From: Aquatica leii
Lineage: Eukaryota; Arthropoda; Insecta; Coleoptera; Lampyridae
Assembly: GCA_035610365.1 (NCBI GenBank)
Contig: CM069434.1
Span: forward strand, 99,932,806-99,996,805
Length of the DNA stretch: 64,000 nt
Direction: 5' to 3'
In this document: piece by piece, positions 12,312 to 24,771 of the stretch
Layout of the letters: every line of letters starts with the position of its first letter
Numbering within the stretch: position 1 is the first letter of the stretch
Made by a program: the position numbers and the translations under genes
The notes under the pieces: model-generated
What the model was told of the DNA's origin: nothing
Database searches by the model: none
Seen by the model: only the letters and a program-made list of their open reading frames with translations

Positions 12312-12455
12312 GCGGCGGGCAAATGACCGACGGGATTTTGTCATGGCGGGCATTTTACCAGCGAACATTTCACCGAATGGGATTTTTACCAGACGAACAA
12401 TTCTCCGGCGGGCAAATGACCGGCGGGATTTTTTCGGTGGGGAAATGACCGGAGG
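12312..12455. repeat. MULE right terminal inverted repeat
   Basis: Inverted copy of 9907-10049, with the same CCGCCGG/CATTTG units, ending one base before the right copy of the target duplication at 12456-12466. Confidence 0.85.
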
Positions 12456-12529
12456 CCCATATTTTTAAACCATTAGACCCTTTAGTATTTGGTGATTGTA
12501 AAAAAAATTGAATCAGAAGTTAGCAAAGA

Positions 12530-13129
12530 ATGAATTTTAGACATGCAATCTCAAATGCTCAATTTTTTACTTTAGCAGGTGAGGTGTGGATAGATTTCTC
12601 AACGGAAAAGCTGACAAAGGCATTCATTCTACGTGACCATAAAAACGCAAAAAACCCAGTTGAAACAAATTCTATCAAAGACACCATATTTAAATTAGTG
12701 AAGCTGGAATCGTACAAGATGAGAAAATGAGAGTATATGTACCTAAACAAATTATACATAATTTAGTAATGTTACTACTAATAAAACTTTGTTGTTTTAA
12801 TTTTAGATCTGCCTAAACTACAAGTAAAAGCAAACACTGACTTTTCCATGCTAAATTCATCAAAAAGTAAATGTGATCTACTCTCCGCAAACAAACCAAA
12901 TCATAAATCTTTGAAACAACTGTTTCTTGAAAATATAGGTTGTGGTTGTTTAGTACGTTTTACAACTAAACTCAAAAAAATTGGAACAACTCAGTTTGTA
13001 GACGTAATAATCAGCCGAGAAGATTATTTGGAAACCTTAAAAAACTCAAAAAACAAGTGCATCGGCCAATTTTCTAAAATTTTATCAAAACGTATCTTGA
13101 AACAAAAAATGCAAAAAACACATCATTAG
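12530..13129 (+). CDS. Unrecognised two-exon reading frame
   Basis: Two plus-strand frames, 12530-12730 and 12848-13129, are separated by about 75 bp ending in a good acceptor (TTTTAATTTTAG at about 12806). The second is open from that acceptor and includes LFLENIGCGCLVRF, TQFVDVIISREDYLET and a lysine-rich tail. Composition looks protein-like, but I do not recognise the family. Whether the first frame is the preceding exon is unproven; its last codons run into a stop before any clear donor. The MULE inserted about 60 bp upstream may have cut off its 5' part. It may be a host gene remnant or another mobile element. Confidence 0.3.
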
Positions 13130-13971
13130 GCAGTGATAATAATGAAGATATGAGAACAGTTATAACTTGAGCTGATAATGACAGTGACCGCAAGACACTA
13201 AAGAATTAGTTAAAGTACATAAAGAAAATATTTAATTAAAAAAAAAAATTTGAGAACCCCAAACTATAAAAGCAGGTTGTTATGTTTTAGTAGATTCTGT
13301 GACGCAAAACAGCCAAAAAATTGTTAACAACCATTTCTAATCAAACGTAAAATTAAGGTGGTCGTTATAACTATTGAAAATGTTTTAGTGTTAACAACAC
13401 TTATAGGGAGCTTGTTTCAAAGGCTTGTGTAACGAAACGGCGAAACGCTCACATGAAACAAATCTGGAACTTGCGGTGGTGCCCAATTTTACTTCATTTT
13501 TTGTATTTTTCGGATGTTTATTATTATTAAACAGAATATTCCTTATGATTTGTTTTATGTTTTAAAAATATAATATGTATTAATTTCACACAGCAGAGCT
13601 GAAAAATAATTATAGTAAATGCAGAATCAGATCCGCGAGAGCTTCTGTCTTGGACGCTGCAAAAACGGTACGATATAGATGAAAATTGCACATAAACGTA
13701 TTTATAGAGCACAAAATTTACTGCAAAAAAGTGTGCGAGAGGGTATAATCATATCTAATAGTTTAAGAGTGACGGAATTTTAATGTAAGACATTATCGTG
13801 TAACTTTGCACACTTGTATCTTCTAAACTATAGAAGGTAATTGTACCCTTCCGCGAACTTTTTTATAGTAAATTTTGTCCTCTATAAAAATGTGTATGTG
13901 CAACTTTCCTGTATCTTGCAACGTTTTAGGGTAATAGTTTATTTGTTATTCTCATTGGGTTTATTTTATTT
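13130..13971. other. Gene-free AT-rich stretch
   Basis: Stops are frequent in all frames and no family motif or repeat boundary was identified. Confidence 0.4.
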
Positions 13972-14715
13972 AGCCTGATGCTGTAACATTTTCGTTATAC
14001 TTAGCGACCAATCGCTATTAGATTTTAATGGTCGAAGATAACGATCGGCATAACAAACACTGGTAAAATAAGTTTTTTGTATCGGTATTTTAATGATATC
14101 GATATGTCGCCCACTATCTTGCAATCCTTATTTTGGAAAGAAGTATCGCCTTTAAAAAAACAAAGAGTGCTATACGACCGCCGTGCCTTCATAAAACATC
14201 GGGCCGGTAGATTTTGAAATAGAAAAAATCCAGACTAAAACTACCTGGTATGAAATAAAATTCAAATGTTTGCTACGACCTCCATTAAGTGACACACATC
14301 ATCCCTCGATAGCCCCAATTTTCTATTGAATAATGACTTTAATTAATACGTAAAAGCATAAGCATCTTGTATTAACTCGAAATAAAACTGAAAATACACG
14401 ATAAAACTGAAAAGACTCTTTTTCTAATTGCATTTTCCAGTTCCTAGTATAATGCAACGCGCAAAATATCTCCAAAATTCATTTTTTTATACAAAAAAAG
14501 CTCTTAAGCCTATACATCACAGTCGTTATGTTTATAACGGCTACTAAAACGCCGCCGTTACATCACAATCGTTATGGTTCAAAATAACGAGAGTGGATAA
14601 CGAGAGTCGATATGAATGGAACCGTTATAAGTTATACAGCATACCGATTTTACAAAAATAACTATTCGGCAAGATAACGACATCACTATTCAGGAAAGTG
14701 ATATAGCATCAGGCT
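13972..14715. mobile_element. Possible small non-autonomous TIR element with CGTTAT subterminal motifs
   Basis: AGCCTGATGCT at 13972 and its exact inverse AGCATCAGGCT ending at 14715 bracket about 744 bp without coding capacity. CGTTAT or ATAACG recurs many times near both ends, as subterminal binding motifs often do. No target duplication is evident and there is no second copy in the window, so the call is tentative. Confidence 0.35.
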
Positions 14716-17351
14716 GATTGTCTTTTTGACCATAATTCAACCCAAATTTACCATAGTTTACAGGTGTCCTTCTAGTACGTTTATTTGTTTTCCCACTGTC
14801 GGAATAATTCTAAAAAAAAAATTAAGCAAATCATCTTAATACAAAAATTATGGCGGTTTCCATGCAGGATGGTTTACAAAAAAAAACAACTCCAGATATT
14901 ACCACACTGACAAAGGTACCCGCAAAAAAAAACGCGGTGGTCACCAAAATCAACTAGAGCGAAACACACATGTTCGACTAAACCAATAATTTATGTTCAA
15001 ATTTTAAAATACGTAAACGAAGTAGTAATTTAATAACCCTGATTTATAAAGTTTTATAATAAAAACTATCAGTAATTACTAGTTTGAGTCATAAGCGATT
15101 ATCAGCATAGAACGAAACTATATAAAATAAAATTTGAGTAAATTTTGAATGTTGAAATTGTATCAACAGTCAGGCAATTGTAAAGATTATTACTATTATT
15201 AGCGTTATAAATCTGTTAAGATTAGAGAAAATAATCATGATAAAAGAAAATTCATTTCTTTAATGCTTTTTTTATAATCAATAGCGCATTTGTTTAATAA
15301 TAATAGGAAAAAAAATAGTAACATCGGTAAATTTTTATTCCATTTGTAGCATGCAGCGCCGCTCAATAACAAAACGTAGTAACATCTTAAGGGTAGAAAG
15401 GGACACAACGCCGTTTTTAACAGATTGAGTAAAAAAAGAAAAAGCCAATTGGCTTACCTAATCAGAAAAAAACGTTTTAGGATATAAAGTCAAAATTGCG
15501 TACAAAGAAAGAGGAGAGTTTTAAACGAAGGTTTTAAAAACCCTGACGCGGTGCAACGGTCAGAAATTAGTTAAATTTATTTGCATATGCGTTTGTAAGT
15601 TTTTTATTTGATTATTGTACGAAAGATACGATGAATTGAGATACTGTCTAACGCATGAAAATTGAGAATAACTATTTAAATTTAATTCTTTTGTTTAACG
15701 AGGTTTTTTGTGATAAACGGAGAGAACAAATTTAATATTTTCTTTTCTTTGTCTTTGGCAATTGACGGGTCGTTTATAGATTAGTTTTACTCTTTTTGTG
15801 CCAAAAGATCGCGCTAAGAACACCTAGAGAATGTAATAAAAATGCATGTCGATTATTTTACGTCGCGAAATGCTTTTATTGCAAGTCCAGTCTGCTGTAC
15901 GTCTTCTTTAGTGTTGACAGGGAATCGCAAACGCGACAAACTGTTGAAAAAATACAGTTTTTAAACTGTGGATGCACATTTCCAAAGGTGAAATCTCCAC
16001 TTCCAAACCTTTACATCTGAAAGAATGTGGCAACGTAGCTCGAATCGTGTCATAATCTTAGAAGCTGTTGAATTGTGAACTGTTATAAAACTTTGGTAAA
16101 GTCCAGTAACCATTATGATTTGTTTTTTTTTAAAACGCATGTCAACTAATTAAAGTGTGGTAAAACAATTGCCAGAAATCGCGCAATATAAATTGTTTGT
16201 TTAATCCGACCGTATTCAATCAAAGTCTGGTCTGGTTCTACTTTGGCTTTAAAATTGATTGTGTTCAGAGAAAATTTTAAATTTTACATTTATCCGAATG
16301 CTTTTAACTGTATCTAAGCCAGAAGAAAATGGCAGTCAGTGGACGTGAGGCTCAATTTGTTTGACCTTTTCTTGTATAACATGCTTGTGAGCGCAATATG
16401 ACTATTTGGAGCTTTGCGAAGGTGATTTTTTGCCTTGAAAATATATTGTGTCAAATAAAGTTTGAAGTTTTGAGATTTTGTTGCTTACATTGTGTTTTTT
16501 ACCGTACATCGCTTGGAAAAGAGAACCTAAGCGTTACTAACACAACCAAAATATTTCCTAATACCTGCCGCCTAAACAAAGCTTAGATTTGAGAAAATAA
16601 ATAAGTACGGCTATTCACAACAATTAAGCTTTACAACCAAAACATCGCGTCTCAATGTTGGTGCCAACATTGGACTACTGGTAAAAAAAAAACCGCGAAT
16701 TTATGACAGTTTATTGAGCATTTTGTTAACGATTTGAAAAAATTAGCCCAAAATACTTATTTTTGTGCTTCTCTAAAAAAAATTTCTATAAAAGGTATAC
16801 TCTCCAGTTTGCAATCAATTCGCAGTAAACTATTACATACTACTAAAACTATAAATGGGAAGAACAGTCGAAATTGTTTGGATTTTGAGTTTTTAATACT
16901 AATTATGAGGCCGGTCCATTTACATGCTATGATGTTGGTTCAAGTTCATGGATTTAAGATAACGCGATTGGGTTTCTCCTTAGATATGTCACTGGAAACT
17001 ACGTTTTATCAGCACGCAACAATTCTTGATAATAAGCGGTTTCGCTCATCATTTGTTATCACAAAAAATTCTCCATATGTCATTGGCGTTGCTGATTCAT
17101 CATTTTCCAGCGATGAAAAGGCAGTTTAATACAAACAATTGTTGAATTATCATACGACTCTATTCTCGTTTAATATGCACCTAGAATATTAGTTATTTCT
17201 GTTTTTTAATCTTTTTATTATTTATGTATCCATTTTTATTTTATATACCAAACCAATAGCGTCTAATAGAACTATTAATTAAGTCAAGTGCAAAATTAAC
17301 TTCTTATCAAGTCATGTTATTCAAACAATTGGTCAGATTTATTTAAATTGT
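14716..17351. other. Stretch without secure genes
   Basis: Mostly AT-rich and stop-rich. One 131-codon plus-strand frame at 16734-17129 is longer than expected by chance for this composition, but it matches no family I know. It ends 220 bp before the first recognisable part of gypsy 1 and may be an unrecognised upstream part of it. Confidence 0.3.
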
Positions 17352-17558
17352 GTGTTCAATCAAGTAGAAAAAAAGCTATTGTTTCACGTTCTAAAAAATA
17401 CAATTCAAAATTCAATACAAGGACTTGGTGCAGTAAAAGAATTGAAAATAATGAACCTGGATGTAGAGACTTGTGATTCGGTTGTGGAATATAACAAAAT
17501 TGAACTGAACAGGGTTTGTAATATACTGTCAAAATATTGTAAAGCGTTTTCGGGTGTT

Positions 17559-18916
17559 TGTTACAAGCTTTAGGTGTTTTACGAACCTGCACGGCCAACT
17601 CACAATAGTCGGTGAGAGGGTAGGGTTCCTAGATAATAATGAAAAGATATTTAAGGGCGCCAGAGCTTATCCCAAAGTAACTTCTGTCTGCTCACAACAG
17701 AATGGTATCACTTGTAACAATATGTTAGGTTCGTAATGCTGAAATAAGCGAAGGAAAGAGAAAAACTAAATCGTTAATAACAATGGTACTTTAATAACTC
17801 TATCACGATAAATATGGTAAAAGTTAAATAGTCAAATCTAAGTAGGTACTAGCGAGAATATACAAAATAGAATAACAGCAGGAACGGCAACTTACACTAC
17901 ACGTCAACCAAAAGTGTAGCCACCAAAACATATATAAACTTTATCAATAAGTAACATGAATAATAATAATTTACGGTGGATATAAGCAGCAAGCGATAAG
18001 TCATTTACTTAAGCTAATTGAGTAACAATCACAAGTAACAAATCAATTCGAACGTACCATTAGCAAATATAATAAGTCGTGAGTTTACACCGTAGCGACA
18101 ACGCATAAATAAGTACAAATTGACTTACCAAATTCCAGGGTACCTTCAGAAAAACGTTTTTCCTACTGGCGTCCTGCAATTAAACTTCCTGAAAAATAAT
18201 CGTGTCTACCTGGCGACTCACAAACTACAAATAAAAGACACATTTAAGGGACAGTAATCGAACCGACACTTATCGTATGCTGTTACGTTAATTTTCTGTC
18301 TATGGTGGTGTTAAGTTATTGCCTCCGAATAGAATTCAATCGTATCCAGTAATTATGATCTTCCGAACAAGGTGATAGTCATCAAGGTTAAGTTATGGCC
18401 TCCGAATAGAATTCAATCGTATCGTATTAGGATCTTCCGAACAGGTGACATTCAATAACGTAATTAATTGCCTCCGAATCGAAACTGGTATCGCAGCGTT
18501 CTTAGTTCTACAGCTTCCGATTATAATTTTCCCTTGAAGATTTTAGCTGACGATAAGAACACCCATAGTTAAGAGGTAGCACATGGTGCTAACCAAAAAG
18601 ACATAAAAATTACCTTTAATCAAAGAAAGAACAAAATTACTCACTCTGCGTGGATGAAATCAATTTAATTCAGAAGACTTCTATTTTCCATCGTGTCCCA
18701 ACACGTGGATGATTTTTGAAAAACGATATTCAATTCACGCAGACATAGGTACTAACATGCACGATGTCAAAGTGAAAATGCCGGTCTGTCACCGGATGTC
18801 GTCTGCTCAATACAAAGTGACCAACGAACCCGATAGATGGCGTCAAGAAATATAAAAGTAATTTTAATTAAACTGATATACAGGGTAATGCATTATTTAA
18901 ATTTATGCACGTAACA
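17559..18916 (+). repeat. Solo LTR, copy A (about 1.36 kb, Ty3/gypsy-type)
   Basis: Starts TGTTACAAGC and ends GCACGTAACA, with a 4 bp target duplication TGTT on both sides (17555-17558 and 18917-18920). Both flanks belong to the same gypsy 1 pol region. Copy B (58950-60216) and a diverged copy at 38261-42371 share the ends and interior. The 4 bp duplication and TG...CA ends fit Ty3/gypsy, but the parent element is not in the window. Orientation is arbitrary. Confidence 0.8.
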
Positions 18917-20113
18917 TGTTGTACTAGTAAATCGTACTTATAAAATTACCTTACATGAAGATGCTGTACCTCGTATCACTGGCGCAAGAAAAATTCCAGC
19001 AGCTCTAAAGGATAGAGTGAAAGAAAAACTTGACGAAATGGTCAAAGAAAATATCATTGTTCCTGTAAGTGAACCAACTGATTGCGTCTATCCAATTGTG
19101 ATAGCTCCTAAGGTCCAATGGTGATATAAGGGTGTGTATGGAGCCTAAGTCTTTGAATACATAAATTAAACGTGAAAACTATCATATACCAACCCAAGAT
19201 GTTCTATTTAGTAAATTCGTTGGTGCTAAATATTTTACATTGCTGAATGCATCATCGGCATTCCTCCAGATTCCATTAGACAATGGTTGTTCTATGTACA
19301 ATTGCCACTTGTTTTGGTAGATTTAGGTTTCTAAGGTTACCTTATGGCATTTCAACGGCCCCGGAAATATTTCAAAGATTTATGTGTGAAACGATAGATG
19401 GTTTAAAAGGTGTCCTCGCTTATTTTGATGATGTCTTAGTTTTCGGGAATACATTAGAGGAGCACAATCAAAATTTAGACGCTGTGCTAAATAAAATTTT
19501 AAAATCTGGACTTACCTTGAATTTAGAAAAGTCTCAATTCTGTAATGATCGTGTTCATTTTCTTGGACATAATTTAAGTCAAAAAGGTAAAGAAGCAGAT
19601 TTGAAAAAAATCCAAGCAATTTCTAAGATGAAATATCCCCAAAACTGTAAAAACCTACAAAGATTTCTTGAAATGATAACCTATTTGGCCAAATTTATTC
19701 CAAATATTTCTACAGAAACTTTTGTGCTTAGGAAACTACTAAGTAAGAAGAATAATTGGCAATAAACTGCTAATAAATCAAAGTGTTTTGACAGGTTAAA
19801 ACAGTTGGTTACATCGTCAACTGTACTAGCATATTTTGATATCAAAAAAGAGATCACCTTTTCTGTTGATCCGAGTCCATATGGCCTAGGCGCTATGATC
19901 AGTCAAAATAATCGCGTAATTGAATATGCTTCTGCAGCACTTACACCTACCCAACAAAGATATAATCACATAGAAAAGAAACATCTTGCAGTTGTATATG
20001 GTTGCGAGCGTTTTCATTATTACACATTTTTTTAACAAAATCAAGATCGAAACAAATCACCGACCTCTGTTAGGTGTCCTTAAAAGGCCGTTGCATAAAT
20101 TATCCACAAGAAT

Positions 20114-20124
20114 TCAACGATTAG
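20114..20124. repeat. Target-site duplication around PLE insertion, left
   Basis: TCAACGATTAG is repeated exactly at 21064-21074, at the other edge of the PLE fragment, where gypsy 1 pol resumes. Confidence 0.8.
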
Positions 20125-21063
20125 TTGGTAAAGATTCTTTATCCTCCTCTGTGTGATGTACTAATTAATGCTATCTTCTTTGTTTAGGAGGGGCAATATA
20201 AAACCACTTTAATTTATTTTTATGGCAACGTTTCGTGCTAAAGGTTAGCACTTCTTCAGGCCAACTGTAATTTATTGAACTCGTAAGTCAACACATAGTA
20301 ACAACAAAATGAAATTAACAGATAATTTTTAACACATGAAACTTACAGAATAAAATCAAGCGGATCAATCCACCGACCAAGGACATTGGCAATTTTACGA
20401 GTTAGTAATTAAAATAAATACAACATTAAACATAAAATGGTCAATATTTAAAATTTTAATATAACGTACTACATACACGTTCAACAAACAATTGACAAAT
20501 GTTGTGTAATCAAAAATTTATGAATGTCAAGGGAAAGATAAGAATAAAATGATAAACAAAACTGAATAACGATAGATCCAACCTATATAGTTATCTCACA
20601 ATTTTGGATATTAAATTATTATAAACGCTGCTTAAATTGTTGGTATCGTTGTTAAAATAATATTATTGTTATATATATTGATGTATACCATTTCGGAAAC
20701 TAAACGCTTTTTTAAGTTGTTTTCCACATCTAGAATTGTGGGATTGATAAAATTGAAATTGTGTCCCGTGTCTATATGATGTACGGCCAAAGCTGTATCG
20801 CCTTTTTTTGGGCTACAATCGTATTTATGGTTGGCCATCCGATTTTTTAGCTTCTGTTTAGTTTGACCAATATAACACGCATTGCATCCAGCTTATACAC
20901 TACGTCATGTTTATCTATAGTGTTAGTTCTATCTTTGGTATTACTATACAGCATGTTGTAGATGGTGTTAGTGTTATACATGGTTATTTTGATGTTAGGT
21001 GCTGTTAGTATCGGAATGATTCTTTGTGTTAGATTTGGGACGTTTATGATTTTGGTGTAAGTG
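20125..21063 (-). mobile_element. Penelope-like element, 5'-truncated copy inserted in gypsy 1
   Basis: A 939 bp insertion flanked by an exact 11 bp duplication. On the minus strand, near 20900-20630, it encodes the end of the GIY-YIG endonuclease: CYIGQTKQKLKNRMANHK, then ALAVHHIDTGHNFNF and KRLVSEMVYI. A frame change lies within the GIY-YIG core. A hammerhead-like hairpin motif lies at its 3' end (20227-20259). The reverse transcriptase is absent, as expected for 5' truncation during target-primed insertion. Confidence 0.88.
20227..20259 (-). ncRNA. Hammerhead-like motif at PLE 3' end
   Basis: Read on the minus strand: CTGAAGA, a strong hairpin (GTGCTAA...TTAGCAC), then GAAACGTT. This is the layout of a hammerhead core with one core substitution (CTGAAGA for CTGATGA). 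Confidence 0.4.
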
Positions 21064-22747
21064 TCAACGATTAGCTTTTTGATTGCTTAGATATGACTTT
21101 GAGATGTCCTATGTCCCTGGAAGGTTAATGCATGTAGCGGACACATTAGGTCGAGAACCTTTAGAAGCTAATATTAATACAGATTATCTTGATCAACATT
21201 TAAGAGTCTATTCAGTGATCTCAACAAACTCTGAAAATGAAGAAAGACTGAAAAAAGCTATAGAGGAAGATTGTGCACTTCAAAAAGTGAAGTATTATGC
21301 TATACATGGTTGGCCTAAACACAAATCGAGTGTCCCAAGTTCTGTTTAACCCTTTTGGACTTTGAAAAGAGGTACCGTTTTATCAACAAAGGCTGATTAT
21401 AACCGAGTATCCTCATAGCGAGTTTTTACAATTAATACATCGTGCACACCAAGGGGTCGTCTCATGCAAACTGTTGGGTCGTGAATCTATTTTCTGGATC
21501 AAAATCTCTCAAGATATTGAAAACTTGGTGTTGAGTTGTTTAACATGTCAACAATATTCGTAGTTAAATTCTAAGAAACCTTTAAGTCTTCATGAACTTC
21601 CCGACTTGCCTTGGCAGAAGGTAGGCGTTGATTTAATGTTCCTACGACTGATTGACTTTATTGTCATTGTTGATTATTACAGCAAATTTGCTGTTGTAAA
21701 CAAGTTACTTAATAAAACAGGTCAAGCCGTGATATCCTCTCTCAAGAATGTTTTTGCGATAAATGGGATTCCCCTTTAAATATTTTCTGATAACGGTTCA
21801 CCGTTTAACTCATACGAATTCCTGGAATTTTCAAATAAATATGACATTGCGCTTAAAACATCTAGCCCGAAATACCCCCGTTCAAATGGAATGATTGAAC
21901 GTACTATCCAAACCGTGAAAGGTTTAATGGAAAAAGCATGTCGAGCAAATCAAGATCCATTTGCGGCATTGTTACAATATAACATAACACCAAAACAAAA
22001 TTTACCTGCACCATGTCGTCTGTTAATGAGCAGATACCTGAGATCGACATTATTAATAGCTAATAAGACCTTAAAACCTATGTATCCAGTAAAAGGCGTA
22101 AAAAATGATTTAAAAAATAAACAACTGGCACAGTAAGAATATTACGACAGGCGTCTTAGCGACTTAGCAAAATTAAAAGTAAGTCAACCTATTTTGGTGC
22201 AAAACGGAATCCGCGATTGGAAACCTGGGGTTGTCGTTAATCGGACGGACGAAGAATACACGGTTCGAGTAGGGGAAGGAGAATATCGTAGAAATACGTC
22301 ACATCTAAGACCTTTATATACACGGACCTCGTTAACTACTAAACAAGAAAGTGAAGCAGCGACAGAACCAGCAATCAATATAGAACCACTTAATCCTCAA
22401 GAAGATTGTCAAGAAGCAAGTCTATTAAATAAAAAGAGCAGTGATTGTTCAAAGGTTGTTACGCGAAGCGGTCGTGTAATAAATTCGCCAATCAAATTAA
22501 ATTTGTAGAGATACCGAGATGTGACTAGGGCCGATTTCATAATGATTTTTTAATTTGGCATTAAGTTATAATGCCAGAATTAAATAAACATGGATTTCAT
22601 AACCATTTTTAAACTTCTATTAAAATTTAATTGACGATTAACTTAATGTGACGATTTTTAATTATTAAATTTTTAATTTGGCAGTAAATTTAATCTAAAG
22701 GTTTGTTTGTGATATTAATTTGACAAAGTTTATATTTTCTTCTCAAA

Positions 22748-23829
22748 ATGAACATTTTATTAGACAGTACTAGTTCTAGTTCTTCATCAGAAGATGAATA
22801 TGTTCTACTACCAAAACGGTATAAAAAACGAAAAAATTATATAGAAATTTATGATCTAGATTTTTTTGAACGATTTCGTTTAACTAAAGAAACGTTTAAT
22901 ACGGTATTACTGCAAATTTAAGATCGTTTACAATCTGTGACAAGAAAGTATATAACTTATTCAACAACAAGATTTTTAGTTTTATAACAATTAAGTAATT
23001 ATTATTTATTGTAGAGGTGGAAGTATTGAACCAGTCATTCAGCTACTTTTGACTCCTCGATTTTATGTAACTGTAGACATGCAAAAATCAGTAGCAGATT
23101 TTTGTGGCGTATCAGCATCTTCTGCTTCTAGAATTATTAAAAAAGTGTCGGAATCTATTGCTATGTTAGCTCCACGTTATATTAAAATGGATGAAACTCA
23201 AGAAGAGATGAGAAAAACTGCAAATGCATTTTATAAGATTGCTAGATTTCCAAAGGTCATAGGTGCTATAGATTGCACTTTAATAAAAATTACATCCCCT
23301 GGCGGCGACGATGCGGAGATATTTCTAACAAGAAAACATTTCTTTGGAATAAATGTTCAAACAGTTTCCGATAGTAAACTGTATATCAGAGATACTGTTG
23401 CAAGATTTTACCCATAATCACACAATTTTTAATAATTCAAGTTTGAAAAGATTATTTGAACAAAGACAATTTCGAAGATATTTACTTGTAGGTGGTTATC
23501 AATTAAAATCATACCTAATGACAAAGTTGCTAAATGTAGAAACAGCAAATGAAAATTTATACAACGAGTTTATTATAAGAACAAGAAATGTTGTTGAGAG
23601 ACAGTATGGCGTTTGGAAACGGCGTTTTCCAATTTTAGAAAGTGGACCGGCATTAAAACTTAAAATAATTCTTACAGTTATTATAGCCACAGCTGTTTTG
23701 CACAACATAGCTCTTCGACTGAACGAAGATATGTTAGAAGAATGGACAATACCAATAGAGGAAGAAAATACTGCAAGAGAAGAAGATGCGGCCTCTTTAG
23801 ATAACCTAGCGAGGTACAAACATTATTAA
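22748..23829 (+). pseudogene. PIF/Harbinger transposase (HARBI1-like)
   Basis: The start ATG at 22748 begins a serine-rich N-terminus, then FFERFRLTKETFNTVL, the helical region of HARBI1-like proteins. The central part has VADFCGVSASSASRIIKK and RFPKVIGAIDCTLIKI (first catalytic Asp), and the third catalytic Glu lies in RNVVERQYGVWKRRFP. Two in-frame stops precede 23040 and a frame change lies near 23400. The second catalytic Asp, usually in LLGDSGY, is missing where the copy reads YLLVGGYQ. The enzyme would cut the TIRs together with its Myb-like partner. The conserved C-terminal AVLHNIALRLNED is present. The family call is secure and the copy is dead. Confidence 0.92.
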
Positions 23830-24593
23830 CGAACATTTTGGAAGATTTTAAAAAAACAATTATTCAATTTAATTTAATCATTTTAAGTTAACTTAAAGAC
23901 ATTAAGCAAATACATTAAACGATTTTATGTTATTTCAACCGTTCTTTTTGTTTTAATTTTGTTTTTAAATCTAATAAAAAAATGTTTTTTCATGAAGTTT
24001 CTTGTCTTGTTTTCTTTTTATTATTATATCTTCTTGTTGAAGTATGCTTTTCTTTGTTTCTTCTTCTTAATACTTAATTTTTTTCCTGTACTATTCTTCT
24101 TTTATAGGGTTTACAAACATTTTTTGCTTCAAATCTTTTGGAAATTGGAAATTTTTTAGGTGTACACTTTGCTCCAATTCTATAAATGTAATGTATAATA
24201 AAGCAAACAAATAAGCATATCAGTTGAAACCATTACTGGATTATTTTGTTCGAAAGTGACCTCATGTTGAGTTTCCTTTTTTTCTGTCAACTTCTATTAC
24301 CTAATAGTATACAATATTTAAAAATGTAAAAATGGGAAAAAAGTTATTTTAGATGCGAAGGAGTGCAAACCTTTGATGTAGTAGTGCAAGCTTGTGGTTC
24401 CTAAAAAAAGTACAAAAATTTTAATACTTTTTAAAATAAATAACTTATTTTACCTACTTTTAAAACTAGTAGAGACTGCGAAATCTCGTAATCCAAATCT
24501 TCCTAAAACAAAAACAAAAGATAATAACTAGAAAACTTCCATTTATATACTTCGTACTGTAACCGACTTTGCCTTATATACAGTTACAGGTAG
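23830..24593. other. Harbinger interior without recognisable coding
   Basis: T-rich sequence between the transposase and the BEL insertion. The last exon of the minus-strand Myb-like gene may lie here, but I cannot identify it. Confidence 0.35.
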
Positions 24594-24771
24594 TGGTTAG
24601 ATTGCGGTTTGTATTATCAATCTTATGCCACATTAAATAATTATTAGAATCTTGAATAAAAATGGAACTTTATTATTCTGCACAGCTAATGCTAACTTAA
24701 AAGTTATCAAATCAAAAACATGCGCGCTGCGCTCAATGCAAATTTGAAATAAAAATGAATCAGTGGCGTAA
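24594..24771 (-). repeat. BEL/Pao 3' LTR
   Basis: Begins TGGTTAGATTGCGG on the plus strand and ends in the CAGTGGCGTAA region. Paired with 34900-35083. A G-rich polypurine-like tract lies just inside it on the minus strand. Confidence 0.8.

Larger units (their letters stand above)
9907..12455 (-). mobile_element. Mutator-like element (MULE), complete with TIRs
   Basis: A 2.55 kb DNA transposon is bounded by long GC-rich inverted repeats (about 143 bp) and an 11 bp target duplication. The transposase gene occupies 11787-10159 on the minus strand. It has FLYWCH-type zinc finger, MULE DDE domain and introns, the usual build of insect FLYWCH-MULEs. The catalytic triad is still present, but stops and a frame change make this copy inactive. 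Confidence 0.9.

Noticed and set aside
15796-16586. Two short plus-strand frames with several cysteines
   Set aside because: Cysteine spacing fits no known finger, frames are short and unlinked, and no splice sites support joining them.
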